The position numbers were made by a program, and so were the translations under genes. A DNA stretch of 64,000 nucleotides. Source: Ascidia mentula. Taxonomy: Eukaryota > Chordata > Ascidiacea > Phlebobranchia > Ascidiidae. The DNA is taken from positions 11,909,001 through 11,973,000 of the forward strand of contig OX387199.1 in NCBI GenBank assembly GCA_947561715.1, in the 5' to 3' direction. The notes beneath the pieces were generated by a model that saw only the letters and a program-made list of their open reading frames with translations, had not been told where the DNA came from and did no database searches. Of this stretch, positions 1 to 10,340 are shown piece by piece. The stretch's first letter is position 1, and the number at the start of each line of letters is the position of its first letter.

Positions 1-1420
1 CAGTATATGACTTTTCGATACAAACATTTTTTTCAGCACAGGTTTTTTTGTACAGTGGAAAACACTGGTTCTCCAGTATTGCTTTTGCGGTTGCACAACG
101 TATGTAACTGCTCCATTTCAGCACTTGTCCATTTTGCAGTAGACGAATTCAAAAAAAAAATATTTTTTTAAGTACAAGTTTTATTGTTCAGTGGAAAACA
201 TTGCTACTCATTATTGCTTTGGCGGTTGCATAACGTATGTAACTGTTCGATTTCAGCACTTGTCCATTTTGCAGTATATGACTTTTCGATAAAAAATATT
301 TTTTTCTCCCCAAAGTTTTTTTTTTACAGAGGAAATCAGTGGTACTCCAGTATTGCTTTGGCGGTTGCATAACGTATGTAAATGTTCGATTTCAGCGCTT
401 GTCCATTTTGCAGTATATGACTTTTCGATAAAAAATATTTTTTTTCAATATTAGCTTTATTATGCATTGGAAAACGCTGGTACTCCAGTGTTGCTTTTGC
501 CGTTGCACAAAGTATGTAACTAAGCGATTTCAGCACTTGTCCATTTTGCAGTATATGACTTTTCGATAAAAAATATTTTTTTTCAGTACAAGTTTTATTG
601 TACAGTGGAAAACACTGGTACTCCAGTATTGCTTTGGCGGTTGCATAAAGTATGTAACTGTTCGATTTCAGTACTTGTCCATTTTGCAGTATATGACTTT
701 TCGATAAAAATATTTTTTTTCAGCACAGGTTTTTTTGGACAGTGGAAAACACTGGTACTCTAGTATTGCTTTTGCGGTTGCACAACCTATGTAACTGTGC
801 GATTTCAGCACTTGTCCATTTTGCAGTATATGACTTTTCGATAAAAACATATTTTTCAGCACAGGTTTTTTTGTGCAGTGGAGAACACTGGTACTCCAGT
901 ATTGCTTTGGCGGTTGCACAACGTATGTAACTGTGCGATTTCAGCACTTGTCCATTTTGCAGTATATGACTTTTCGATAAAAATATTTTTTTCTCCCCAA
1001 AGTTTTTTTTTTGCAGTGGACCTCCAGTATTGCTTTGGCTGTTGCATAACGTATATAACTGTTCGATTTCAGCACTTGTCCATTTTGCAGTATATGACTT
1101 TTCGATAAAAAATATTTTTTTTCAGAACAAGCTTTATTATACAGTGGAAAACGCTGGTACTCCAGTATTGCTTTTGCGGTTGCACAACGTATGTAACTGT
1201 TCGATTTCAGCACTTGTCGATTTTGCCGTATATGACTTTTCGATAAAAATATTTTTTTTTCAGCACAGGTTTTTTTGTACAGTGGAAAACACTGGTTCTC
1301 CAGTATTGCATTTGCGGATGCACAACGTATGCAACTGCGCCATTTCAGCACTTGTCCATTTTGCAGTATACGAATTTTCATAAAAAATATCTTTTTTCAG
1401 TACAAGTTTTATTATACAGT

Positions 1421-1527
1421 GGAAAACATTGCTTCTCAGTATTGCTTTTGCCGTTGCACAACGTATTTGCAGCATAAGAATTATCGACAAAAATATTTTT
1501 TTTTTAGTACAAGCTTTATTGTGCAGT
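1421..1527 (+). repeat. Short satellite monomer (107 bp)
   Basis: A monomer about 31 bp shorter than usual. The stretch between acaacgtat and ttgcag, which normally holds the cgatttcagcacttgtcc box, is absent, and one C is missing from the tactccag motif. The same variant recurs at 2077-2183, 2322-2427, 22498-22604 and 22743-22848, so it arose once and was copied along with its neighbours. Confidence 0.85.
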
Positions 1528-2076
1528 GGAAAACATCGCTACTCAGTATTGCTTTTGCGGTTGCACAACGTATGTAACTGTGCGATTTCAGCATTTGTCC
1601 ATTTTGCAGTATATGACTTTTCGATAAACAATATTTTTTTTCAGCACAGGTTTTTTTGTACAGTGGAAAACACTGGTACTCCAGTATTGCATTTGCGGTT
1701 GCACAACGTATGTAACTGTGCGATTTCAGCACTTGTCCATTTTGCAGTATATGACTTTTCGATACAAACATTTTTTTCAGCACAGGTTTTTTTGTGCAGT
1801 GGAAAACACTGGTACTCCAGTATTGCTTTTGCGGTTGCACAACGTATGTAACTGTTCGATTTCAGCCCTTGTCCATTTTGCAGTATATGAATTATCGATA
1901 AGAATATGTTTTTTTCAGTACAAGTTTTATTATACATTGGAAAACACTGGTACTCCAGTATTGCTTTTGCGGTTGCATAACGTATGTAACTGTTCGATTT
2001 CAGCACTTGTCCATTTTACCGTATATGACTTTTCGATAAAAATATTTTTTTTTCAGTACAAGTTTTATTATACAGT

Positions 2077-2183
2077 GGAAAACATTGCTACTCAGTATTG
2101 CTTTTGCGGTTGCACAACGTATTTGCAGCATAAGAATTATCGACAAAAATATTTTTTTTTTAGAACAAGTTTTATTATACAGT
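2077..2183 (+). repeat. Short satellite monomer (107 bp)
   Basis: Same internal 30-bp loss and tactcag variant as the monomer at 1421. It alternates with a full 138-bp monomer (2184-2321) and a further short one (2322-2427), giving a short/long/short block. This block is repeated at 22498-22848, about 20.42 kb away. Confidence 0.85.
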
Positions 2184-2321
2184 GGAAAACATTGGTACTC
2201 CAGTATTGCTTTTGCAGTTGCATAACGTATGTAACTGTTCGATTTCAGCACTTGTCCATTTTGCCGTATATGACTTTTCGATAAAAATATTTTTTTTTCA
2301 GTACAAGTTTTATTATACAGT

Positions 2322-2427
2322 GGAAAACATTGGTACTCAGTATTGCTTTTGCGGTTGCACAACGTATTTGCAGCATAAGAATTATCGATAAAAATATTTT
2401 TTTTTGGTGCAAGTTTTATTATTCAGT
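2322..2427 (+). repeat. Short satellite monomer (106 bp)
   Basis: Third short monomer of the left block, with the same internal loss between acaacgtat and ttgcag. Its linker is a ttttttggtgcaag type. Its counterpart is 22743-22848. Confidence 0.85.
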
Positions 2428-3608
2428 GGAAAACATTGGTACTCCAGTATTGCTTTTGCAGTTGCACAATGTATGTAACTGTGCGATTTAAGCTCTTGTC
2501 CATTTTGCAGTATATGACTTTTCGATGAAAATAATTGTTTTTTAGTACAAGTTTTATTTTGGAGTGGAAAACACTGGTATTCCATAGTTTTGCTAATGCG
2601 GTTGCACAACGTATGTAACTGCGCCATTTCAGCACTTGTCCGTTTTGCAGTATACGAATTTTCAAAAACAATATTTTTTTTTGTACAAGTTTTATTATAC
2701 AGTGGAAAACATTGCTACTCAGTATTGCTTTTGCGGTTGCACAACGTATGTAACTGTGCCATTTCAGCACTTTTCCATTTTGCAGTATATGACTTTTTTA
2801 TAAAAAATATTTTTTTCCGGTTCAAGTTTTATTATTCAGTGGAAAACACTGGCACTCCAGTATTGCTTTTGCGGTTGCACAACGTATGTAACTGTGCGAT
2901 TTCAGCACTTGTCGATTTTGCAGTATATGACTTTTCGATGAAAGAAATATTTTTTGCGGTTCAAGTTTTATTATACAGTGGAAAACACTGGTACTCCAGT
3001 ATTGCTTTTGCGGTTGCACAACGTATGTAACTGTGCCATTTCAGCACTTTTCCATTTTGCAGTATATGACTTTTTGATAAAAAATATTTTTTTCCGATTC
3101 AAGTTTTATGATACAATGGAAAACACTGGTACTCCAGTATTTCTTTTGCGGTTGCACAACGTATGTAACTGTGCCATTTCAGCACTTTTCCATTTTGCAG
3201 TATATGACTTTTTGATAAAAAATATTTTTTTCCGATTCAAGTTTCATTATTCAATGGAAAACACTGGTACTCCAGTATTTCTTTTGCGGTTGTGCAACGT
3301 ATGTAACTGTTCGATTTCAGCACTTGTCCATTTTGCCGTATAAGACTTTTCGATAAAAATATTTTTTTTCAGCACAGGTTTTTTTGTACAGTGGAAAACA
3401 CTGGTTCTCCAGTATTGCTTTTGCGGTTGCACAACGTATGTTACTGTGCGATTTCAGCACTTGTCCATTTTGCAGTATATGACTTTTCGATAAAAATATT
3501 TTTTTTCAGCACAGGTTTTTTTGTTCAGTGGAAAACACTGGTACTCTAGTATTGCATTTGCGGTTGCACAACCTATGTAACTGTGCGATTTCAGCACTTG
3601 TCCATTTT

Positions 3609-3613
3609 GCAAT
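3609..3613. repeat. Target site duplication of BEL element 1 (left copy)
   Basis: GCAAT directly precedes the TGTAAC end of the LTR and recurs at 10888-10892 directly after the GTTACA end. The usual monomer sequence here is gcagt followed by atatgac, so the target monomer carried a G-to-A variant that was copied on insertion. Five bases is the usual duplication size for BEL/Pao integrases. Confidence 0.93.
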
Positions 3614-4154
3614 TGTAACGGCAGAATTTGCGCGTCTGGCACCGCGCCGTCGTCACACCAAGAAGAAATGTCAATTTCCAAAAACGCGTGTATTTGCCAC
3701 ACGGGCACAGGCACTTGACAACACGTACGAGGTACACGTGCAAGAACACGAACACGTACACGGATACGAGCAAGAACACGAACACGAACACGGTTTTCTG
3801 TGAAGAAAACGTACACTAAGATTCCAGTTAAGCAATGTTAATAAAAAATACCCTTACCGGAGTTTTGAGCCAGATCACACGAAACATCAACACACCAAGC
3901 CGATTAATATATTTTACAGCAACTTATTCAAATAGAATCAAGGCAACTCTAGCTTTAGTAAAATAAACTTGACATTAAATTCAGCACGCTACACGTGGTC
4001 CCTAACAACTCAGTTTTATGAAGCATGGCAGAAGGAAAAAAGTTCTCTTGCACTATGATGTCACATACAAGGCAAAATTGATATTGTGTGGAAATTGAAT
4101 TATATGTTTACTGTGTGACGCAGGGGTTGTGCATGAGTGATTTTCGATGTTACA
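3614..4154 (-). repeat. 3' LTR of BEL element 1
   Basis: 541 bp starting tgtaacggcag and ending cgatgttaca. It matches the copy at 10341-10887 base for base, apart from one fewer 6-bp unit in a run of acacga-like hexamers around 3735-3800. The element reads leftwards, so this is its downstream LTR. Confidence 0.95.
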
Positions 4155-4166
4155 TTCTCCCCCTTA
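4155..4166 (-). other. Polypurine tract of BEL element 1
   Basis: On the minus strand this reads taagggggagaa and abuts the 3' LTR directly. A purine run in this place is the known primer for plus-strand DNA synthesis in LTR elements. The older element in this window has a similar tract (gtgggggagga) in the same place. Confidence 0.85.
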
Positions 4167-4421
4167 AATGTGTGGTTCACTGCAAACACATTTACAAATA
4201 TACAAAGAAAACATTGAAATCACGAAACAACGAAGTTAAGAAAGCAACATGCGTGCCGCCGGCGAGCAAGCTCCAGCCTGGCATTTGCAATATTCCGCAT
4301 TTATAAAGCGGCAAACAAGATCGACATAGCGTCCATGATCTATCTTCATCAGTGTTGGATCCTGTGCACCGCAATTCAGGGTCAGTTCGACGACTGCGTG
4401 GCCTGAATGCGTCGGATGCAC
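4167..4421 (-). other. 3' untranslated part of BEL element 1
   Basis: About 255 bp between the end of the gag-pol frame and the purine tract. I see no further gene or recognisable domain here. No envelope frame is present, so the element is a retrotransposon rather than an errantivirus-like form. Confidence 0.7.
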
Positions 4422-7400
4422 TTATTCGTTCGTCGTGCTCGCCTCACAAAGCAAGCACAATTTTGCAATCGGCCGTTTGTATGTGGAGCCAGATTGCGTT
4501 TTAACTTCGACCTGACGGACAACACCGTGACCGTCCGGGAACGCACGCAGAACCCGTCCCATCTCCCAACGACGTCGGGGTTGTGTCTCATCTACGATCA
4601 TCACCACATCTCCGGTTTGAAAATTGCGTTGTCGGTCGGGCCACTTCTGACGCAAGGCAATTGTGGGCAAATATTCTCGTGACCATCTTCTCCAAAATTC
4701 GTCGGCGAGGTATTGAATGTGTTTCCACCGCCTTCGACTGTAGCAATCTTTGGGATTGATAAGCCCGACTGGAATGCTGTCGCAAGCACGACCCAACAAC
4801 AGATGATTGGGCGTAAGTGGCTCATCTTCTGTACAGGTGAAACTGATCGGCGTTAGCGGCCTCGAATTTAAAATGCCTTCCACTTCGATCATCAGGGTTT
4901 GCAGCATGTCCCCGCCAATCGTTGGGTTCCTTGTAAGCATTGTGTTTAAAATGCGACGAATCGATCTGATCATTCTCTCCCACGAACCTCCCATATGTGA
5001 AGCAGCAGGACAATTAAAGTTCCACTTAATTTCTTGTCGTTTGAAGTATGACTCTAGGCGGGATTGCTGGAGTCCTTGTAGTCCTTCACGTAGGACCCTT
5101 TCGGCACCTACAAAGTTGGTTCCATTATCGCTGTATATTTCTTTTGGTCGGCCTCTTCTTGCAATAAAGCGACGCAATGCGTTAATAAACGCGTCCGTAG
5201 ACAAGTCGGGCGACACCTCAATGTGTACGGCTCGCATAGTCAAGCAGGTGAAAATGCACCCGTAGCTCTTTGTCTCACTTCTTCCTCGTTTCACCATGAA
5301 TGGACCAAAGTAGTCGATGCCGACGTATGTAAACGGCGGCTCGTCGGGCTTCAGTCGGGCAAATGGCAAGTCAGCCATTTGTTGTTGTCCACGTCGAACA
5401 TTCCTTTTGCGACACAGCATACATTTGCTGAGTTCCTTCCTCACTGCGGCACCACCCTTTATGATCCAAAAGCGCTGACGCAGCGAAGTCCATGTGTGGC
5501 CAGTCCCGCAGTGGCCAACCTTGTGATGGTGGCGCAAGATAATAAGTGCTGTCAAGTGGTGATCATACGGCAGTATGATCGGGTGTTTCGCCTCGAAGGC
5601 AATCGGCGCCTTCTCCAATCTCCCCCCAATCCGCAGAACTTCATCAAACAGCTGGGGGTTAAGCTTTGTCAACGAACTGGCATATTTTGACTTCTTCAGT
5701 TTCTTCTGCAACTCCCTTTCAGACTTTCCGACCTGTGACAAAATGTCAATCACGGGAGCGAAGCACTGACGTTGTACGTACTTGATTATTTCCAATTCCG
5801 CTTTCTTTAACTCATCCACTGTCAATTTGCCAGTGTTCACTGAAACCTTTGAAAGCAGGAATGACTTGAATCGTAACAGCCACGCGACCGATGTCTTTAA
5901 TTTATGAAGAGATGAATAGTGATTCATCAGTCGATCGGTTGACTCCGACTGTGTGGAAACGTTGACGACAATTCTTTTCCTCTCAGCTGGCTTGAACTCC
6001 TGTGGCAGCTGTGTTTTCATTTCTGGTGGGGTGGGCCATTGATCTTCTTTCTGCCAGAGAAACTTCGGACCTGTCAGCCATCGAGAGCTGATAAGCTTAC
6101 GTACCGACAAACCACGCGAAGCATCGTCCGCGGGATTCTGCTGTGACCCAACATGTCTCCATTGTTCAGGGTTTGTCTGTCGATGAATTTTAGCCAACCT
6201 GTTTGCAACAAATGTACCAAAACGTTTACTTTGGTTGTATATGCTCTGCCGGACGGCGCACGAGTCCGTCCAAAAAACGGACGTACAGTTATCCAACTTC
6301 AATTGGCGTCGAAGCCACTTGTCGGCCTTCACCGCTAGAACAGCAGCGGCCAGTTCAAGCCTGGGAATGCTCTCGGTTTTAGGTGGTGTTACCTTTGCCT
6401 TGCCAAATAAAAACGAGCAATGTACCTTACCATTAACGTTTACCAACCGGAGGTATGATACGGTTCCGTATCCTTGAGTAGACGCATCCGAAAAGTGATG
6501 CATCTCGGACTTCGCCACTGAGCCGAACGTCGCCGGCTTGAAACAGCGGGGGAGTGTTAGCTTTTCGAGCTCCGGCAGCTGGGATAGCCAGCGTCTCCAT
6601 TCCTCAACATCATTTTCTGGCAGCTCATCATCCCATCCCAATTTCTGTCGAATTATTTCCTGCTGCAACACCTTAGCAATCAAAGTAACGGGTGCCGCAA
6701 AACCCAACGGGTCATACAGCGTATTAACAGCAGATAAAATATTGCGACGTGTGAATTTCTTGCCTTGCATTGTATCAGCTATGCTGAACCCAAATTCATC
6801 ATTCTTTACACTCCAGTAGACGCCAAGCACACGCTCTTTCACGGAGGCGTCCAAATTTACATCAGTTACCGATTTAGCCCTTTCTGTCTCGGGAATTTGA
6901 TCCAAGACGTTTTGACTGTTAGACATCCACTTAGTGAGGCGGAATCCTCCCATTTTTAGCAAGTCACATAGCTGCGCGACAATTCCAACAGCGTGTTCGA
7001 CTGTATCGGTTGAAGTCAAACAGTCGTCAACATAAAAATCGTTGCGAACGATGTCCCCAACGTCTCTGTCAAATCTGCCACCGAATTTTTCGGCCGTCTC
7101 CCGCAAGCAAAATGTGGCACAGCTAGGCGACGACGTGGCGCCAAAAATGTGCACCAGCATTCGGTGAACCGTAGGAGTTTTAGATAAGTCTCCCCCCGGC
7201 CACCACAAAAATCTCAAGGCATCAATGTCCTGTTTTTGAACGCGGACCTGGTGGAACATTGCTTCCACGTCCGCCACTAAAGCGATACTGTTCATACGGA
7301 ATCTCTCCAGAACGCCGATTAAACTGTTTACTAAGTCGGGTCCTTGCAGCAACGCGTCGTTAAGCGACAGTCCCTTATGCTGCGCTGCGCAATCAAAAAC

Positions 7401-10289
7401 GATGCGTACCTTTTCAGGCTTTCGTGGATGCCGAACCGGGTGGTGCGGCAAGTACCAATGCACATTGCCAGGGAAACGTCCTTCTTCTTTGAGCTCCTCT
7501 GCGTAGCCCTTGTCGATGTAACATTGAATATTCTCTACGTACTTGTCTTTTAACACGAGGTCGCGCGACAAGCGTTTCTTCAGCGACCAAAGCCGTCGCT
7601 CAGCCATAGAACGGCTGTCCTGTGGCAGACTAACTTCACTTCGCCATGGAAGCGGCAAATAGAAATGTCCATCGGTATGTTTAACCGAGTCCTTCATCAT
7701 GTTGAGCACTTTTCTATCCTCAACTGACGTTGGGAATGGAATGTCATCAGGCTCTTGCTGGAATTCCTCTCTCCATGATTCACATTTAAGGAAGTTAACT
7801 GAAATATTATCAACGGCAGGATAACAGATTGACGGGCCGACGAGAGACCACCCCAGCGGTGTTCTCGCAGCAAATGGTTGTTTGCGGCCTCCTGTTCTCA
7901 TCTCCATTACTCTATGGGCATACGGAACGTCAGTGCCAATAAGTAGTAGCACCTCACCATTACACAACTGAGGAAATTCCAATCCCTGAAGGTGTGGAAG
8001 ACCATTCAGTTCCGTATTTCTCGGGGTTGGATTAGGCTCGACTGGAATAGAGTCAATAGACAAGGCATTGTCTACACTGATTTCTTCATCTTCGCTTAAC
8101 GACAAAACGCGAAAATTTGCGCTGATTCCGCTGTAATTTTCGGGCCTTCTCCCGACGCTGGACATGGTAACTTGTCTCGGACTTCCGTCTATCGAAAGTA
8201 GATCTGCTAACCTTTTGTCGTAAAAACTTGTATCGGATCCCTGGTCGAGGAAAGCGTACGTCTTGACCTCTCGACCATTGGCTCGAATTTTCACCGGAAT
8301 AACCGAAAAGTACGCTGAATGGCCATTCTTTATCACATTGCACCTGGCTGTAGAATTGTTAGTCTGGCTCCTGGGGGGTTCGCTGCGCGGAATTCTATTA
8401 TAATTTTCCGACGCAGGCACGTATGTCCTCGAACGTACAGGATTTGGCATATCTTCGTGCAGCAATGTGTGGTGCGCGAGGGTGCAGCCCCGAACAGCAC
8501 ATGCACTTGGCCTTGTGCAAAACTTCGACGTGTGTCGATAACCAAAACAGTTATAGCACATAAATTTATCCCTTAGAAACTCTCTTCTTTGAACCTTGGA
8601 TTTTTTACCAAACGCCTCACATCTTTCCAATACGTGATTACGTTTGCAGCATGGACAGCTCAAAATTGGGGTAGGCGACGAACTTGGATTTGTTGTCACA
8701 GTGGCGCAGGTAACATTTCTTCCACTGGGTTTACCAGCACGTTTCTTTTCTTCAATTTTCCGGGACACACACAACTGGCCAGGTAAAGTGTTCACTACGG
8801 CAGATTCTTCTTCGACAAATTCAACAAGATCTGCGAAATCTGCCTCCCTGCCAGTTTTTCTTACAATCTGCGCAACTCGGCGGCGCCAAAGCCTTTGCGA
8901 CTCATATGGCAGCTTGTTCGCCAAAGCCACCAAACGATCTATAGTGTTTAAGTCAGCAAAATTTCCAAGTTGGCGGAGTACCAACAAGCATTTTTTCATA
9001 GTCTGTGCATAGGCGCGTATACCGGCTGCATCATCAGGTTTCAAGTTAGGGCCATTAGTCAACTCCTCTACGAAAGCTCTAGCGACTATATAAGGCTTAC
9101 CGAAGTTCTCGTAGAGAATGTTTCTTGCCTCTGGATAGCCTTCCTTTGTCTCCAGGACAGAACAGTGTTCAATCAGAGACCTCGCCTTTCCTTTGCATTG
9201 ATTGACAAGCAATGTCAGGCGCATATCGTCACTTCGAGTCTTGCATTCGAGATTCGATTCAAAGTAACGTACAAACATCCAATAATCCGTAGGTTTTCCC
9301 GAGAACGTCATGTGGTCGGGCTTCGGCATACTCATGCCTTCTCCAACTGCCTTTACGATGCACGGTAATACAGCTGGGCTCTCTTTCATTTCCAAGTCCG
9401 ATTGTGTATTTAATACAGGAGCACGTACAAGAGGACTAACGTTGTCACGCGATACTTCCCCATTTTGGATATGGGACGCACAATCTCTGGCAGCAGAAGG
9501 CGTCGTCGGAACTTCTTCGACAGCCAGCACCGAGGAAGTCAATTCAACTTCTGGGCTCTGACCATGGTTGGGCCCCTTGTCCGGCGATGTCAGATCATTG
9601 GGTTCTTCATTCAATATTCTTGCCCTTGCATCGGCAGCCTGGAAATCGTATTTTGCCTTTAACTTCCGCCTTTCTGCTTCTAAAGCAACCTTTTCCAAAT
9701 CTGCCTTCTGTTGCACTTGAATTAGATCGTTTTCTTCCTCGACCTGTTTTAGACGAATCAATGCCAACTCTCGCTCCACCTTTGCCTCTAGACGACTTCT
9801 TTCTGTCGCAGATGAGCTCGTCACAGACGAACGTGAGCGGCTGGACCGTGAGGATCTGTGGCTTGAAGCCACAGTTGGTGCCCTATGCTGTGGGCGTAGC
9901 ACAAGTTCGGGCAATGCATTTGGTAGTTCGAATGGCGTTAACTCCGCAATTCTGGTTTCGAACTCCTTCTTACATTGTTCGACGGACTTCAACTCGTCCT
10001 CGCATACAACGCGGTTCTCTGAGTCTTCGCAAGAGGCAATATACATTCCGTACATATTTTGCAATTGTGAGTAGCATTCGTTAATTTGGAACTTAGCTAC
10101 TTGCAGTAGAGAGTGGTCCTTATTTAAAATACCTGTCTCAGCCACTGCATACCAACTGTTGAGCTTGTCGACATGGCGGTGTATCTCGTCATGGGACAGT
10201 ACGACATGAGCGGCGAGAGGTCTCAACCGTGTAGGCTCCGGCGATTCAAGCGGAGATATAGTCTCATTCATTTCTTCACAGATCGTCAA
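4422..10289 (-). CDS. BEL/Pao gag-pol polyprotein (element 1)
   Basis: A single 1955-residue frame. The parts visible in order are: an N-terminal gag-like region with a Ser/Arg-rich stretch (about 140-165) and a charged coiled-coil segment (about 165-230); a DUF1759 gag-like domain (about 320-470); Cys/His zinc knuckles (about 545-610, including CYNC); an aspartic protease of the DUF1758/A17 type with LDQGSD (catalytic Asp near 682); a reverse transcriptase with YVDD at 1086-1089; RNase H with a SDAS motif (Asp near 1268) and WTDS; an integrase HHCC zinc finger (about 1585-1630); an integrase core with Asp near 1659, Asp near 1721 in SDNGTNF, and Glu near 1771 in GGSWER; then a C-terminal DUF5641-like region. 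Gag and pol share one frame, as is usual in BEL/Pao. The first Met (10289) lies only 51 bp inside the 5' LTR; a second Met six codons on is an alternative start. Confidence 0.95.
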   Translation of the reverse strand: MTICEEMNETISPLESPEPTRLRPLAAHVVLSHDEIHRHVDKLNSWYAVAETGILNKDHSLLQVAKFQINECYSQLQNMYGMYIASCEDSENRVVCEDELKSVEQCKKEFETRIAELTPFELPNALPELVLRPQHRAPTVASSHRSSRSSRSRSSVTSSSATERSRLEAKVERELALIRLKQVEEENDLIQVQQKADLEKVALEAERRKLKAKYDFQAADARARILNEEPNDLTSPDKGPNHGQSPEVELTSSVLAVEEVPTTPSAARDCASHIQNGEVSRDNVSPLVRAPVLNTQSDLEMKESPAVLPCIVKAVGEGMSMPKPDHMTFSGKPTDYWMFVRYFESNLECKTRSDDMRLTLLVNQCKGKARSLIEHCSVLETKEGYPEARNILYENFGKPYIVARAFVEELTNGPNLKPDDAAGIRAYAQTMKKCLLVLRQLGNFADLNTIDRLVALANKLPYESQRLWRRRVAQIVRKTGREADFADLVEFVEEESAVVNTLPGQLCVSRKIEEKKRAGKPSGRNVTCATVTTNPSSSPTPILSCPCCKRNHVLERCEAFGKKSKVQRREFLRDKFMCYNCFGYRHTSKFCTRPSACAVRGCTLAHHTLLHEDMPNPVRSRTYVPASENYNRIPRSEPPRSQTNNSTARCNVIKNGHSAYFSVIPVKIRANGREVKTYAFLDQGSDTSFYDKRLADLLSIDGSPRQVTMSSVGRRPENYSGISANFRVLSLSEDEEISVDNALSIDSIPVEPNPTPRNTELNGLPHLQGLEFPQLCNGEVLLLIGTDVPYAHRVMEMRTGGRKQPFAARTPLGWSLVGPSICYPAVDNISVNFLKCESWREEFQQEPDDIPFPTSVEDRKVLNMMKDSVKHTDGHFYLPLPWRSEVSLPQDSRSMAERRLWSLKKRLSRDLVLKDKYVENIQCYIDKGYAEELKEEGRFPGNVHWYLPHHPVRHPRKPEKVRIVFDCAAQHKGLSLNDALLQGPDLVNSLIGVLERFRMNSIALVADVEAMFHQVRVQKQDIDALRFLWWPGGDLSKTPTVHRMLVHIFGATSSPSCATFCLRETAEKFGGRFDRDVGDIVRNDFYVDDCLTSTDTVEHAVGIVAQLCDLLKMGGFRLTKWMSNSQNVLDQIPETERAKSVTDVNLDASVKERVLGVYWSVKNDEFGFSIADTMQGKKFTRRNILSAVNTLYDPLGFAAPVTLIAKVLQQEIIRQKLGWDDELPENDVEEWRRWLSQLPELEKLTLPRCFKPATFGSVAKSEMHHFSDASTQGYGTVSYLRLVNVNGKVHCSFLFGKAKVTPPKTESIPRLELAAAVLAVKADKWLRRQLKLDNCTSVFWTDSCAVRQSIYNQSKRFGTFVANRLAKIHRQTNPEQWRHVGSQQNPADDASRGLSVRKLISSRWLTGPKFLWQKEDQWPTPPEMKTQLPQEFKPAERKRIVVNVSTQSESTDRLMNHYSSLHKLKTSVAWLLRFKSFLLSKVSVNTGKLTVDELKKAELEIIKYVQRQCFAPVIDILSQVGKSERELQKKLKKSKYASSLTKLNPQLFDEVLRIGGRLEKAPIAFEAKHPIILPYDHHLTALIILRHHHKVGHCGTGHTWTSLRQRFWIIKGGAAVRKELSKCMLCRKRNVRRGQQQMADLPFARLKPDEPPFTYVGIDYFGPFMVKRGRSETKSYGCIFTCLTMRAVHIEVSPDLSTDAFINALRRFIARRGRPKEIYSDNGTNFVGAERVLREGLQGLQQSRLESYFKRQEIKWNFNCPAASHMGGSWERMIRSIRRILNTMLTRNPTIGGDMLQTLMIEVEGILNSRPLTPISFTCTEDEPLTPNHLLLGRACDSIPVGLINPKDCYSRRRWKHIQYLADEFWRRWSREYLPTIALRQKWPDRQRNFQTGDVVMIVDETQPRRRWEMGRVLRAFPDGHGVVRQVEVKTQSGSTYKRPIAKLCLLCEASTTNE

Positions 10290-10340
10290 AAAGTAGAACT
10301 TCTTGGAAACTTTGTTTCAGAAAGACTCCGAAAACTTTAA
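10290..10340 (-). other. 5' leader of BEL element 1 between LTR and gag-pol
   Basis: Only 51 bp separate the 5' LTR from the first Met. A tRNA primer site should lie here, but no TGG-starting match to a tRNA 3' end is visible directly after the LTR; the sequence begins ttaaagttttcggagtc. The older BEL element has a related agttttcg string in the same place. Confidence 0.6.

Larger units (their letters stand above)
1..3613 (+). repeat. Satellite array, subfamily A (left block)
   Basis: Tandem head-to-tail monomers of about 136-140 bp. Each has a core beginning gtggaaaacactggtactcc, then a gcggttgcacaacgtatgta segment, a cagcacttgtccattttgca segment and tatatgacttttcgataaaa. The core is joined to the next by an AT-rich linker that varies (cagcacaggttttttt, cagtacaagttttatt, ctccccaaagttttttt or ccggttcaagttttatt types). 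The block contains shortened monomers and ends where the BEL element has inserted. It is repeated almost unchanged at about 19.6-24.9 kb. No gene is seen; the short open frames here are satellite translated in different frames. Orientation is arbitrary but the same in all satellite blocks of the window. Confidence 0.97.

Noticed and set aside
3735-3800. Hexamer run (acacga-like) as a coding repeat or telomere-like sequence
   Set aside because: It lies inside the BEL LTR, recurs in the other LTR with one more unit, and is not a known telomere repeat.
4422-10289. Plus-strand open frames of 60-165 codons opposite the gag-pol frame
   Set aside because: They are antisense shadows of the gag-pol coding sequence and show no domain of their own.
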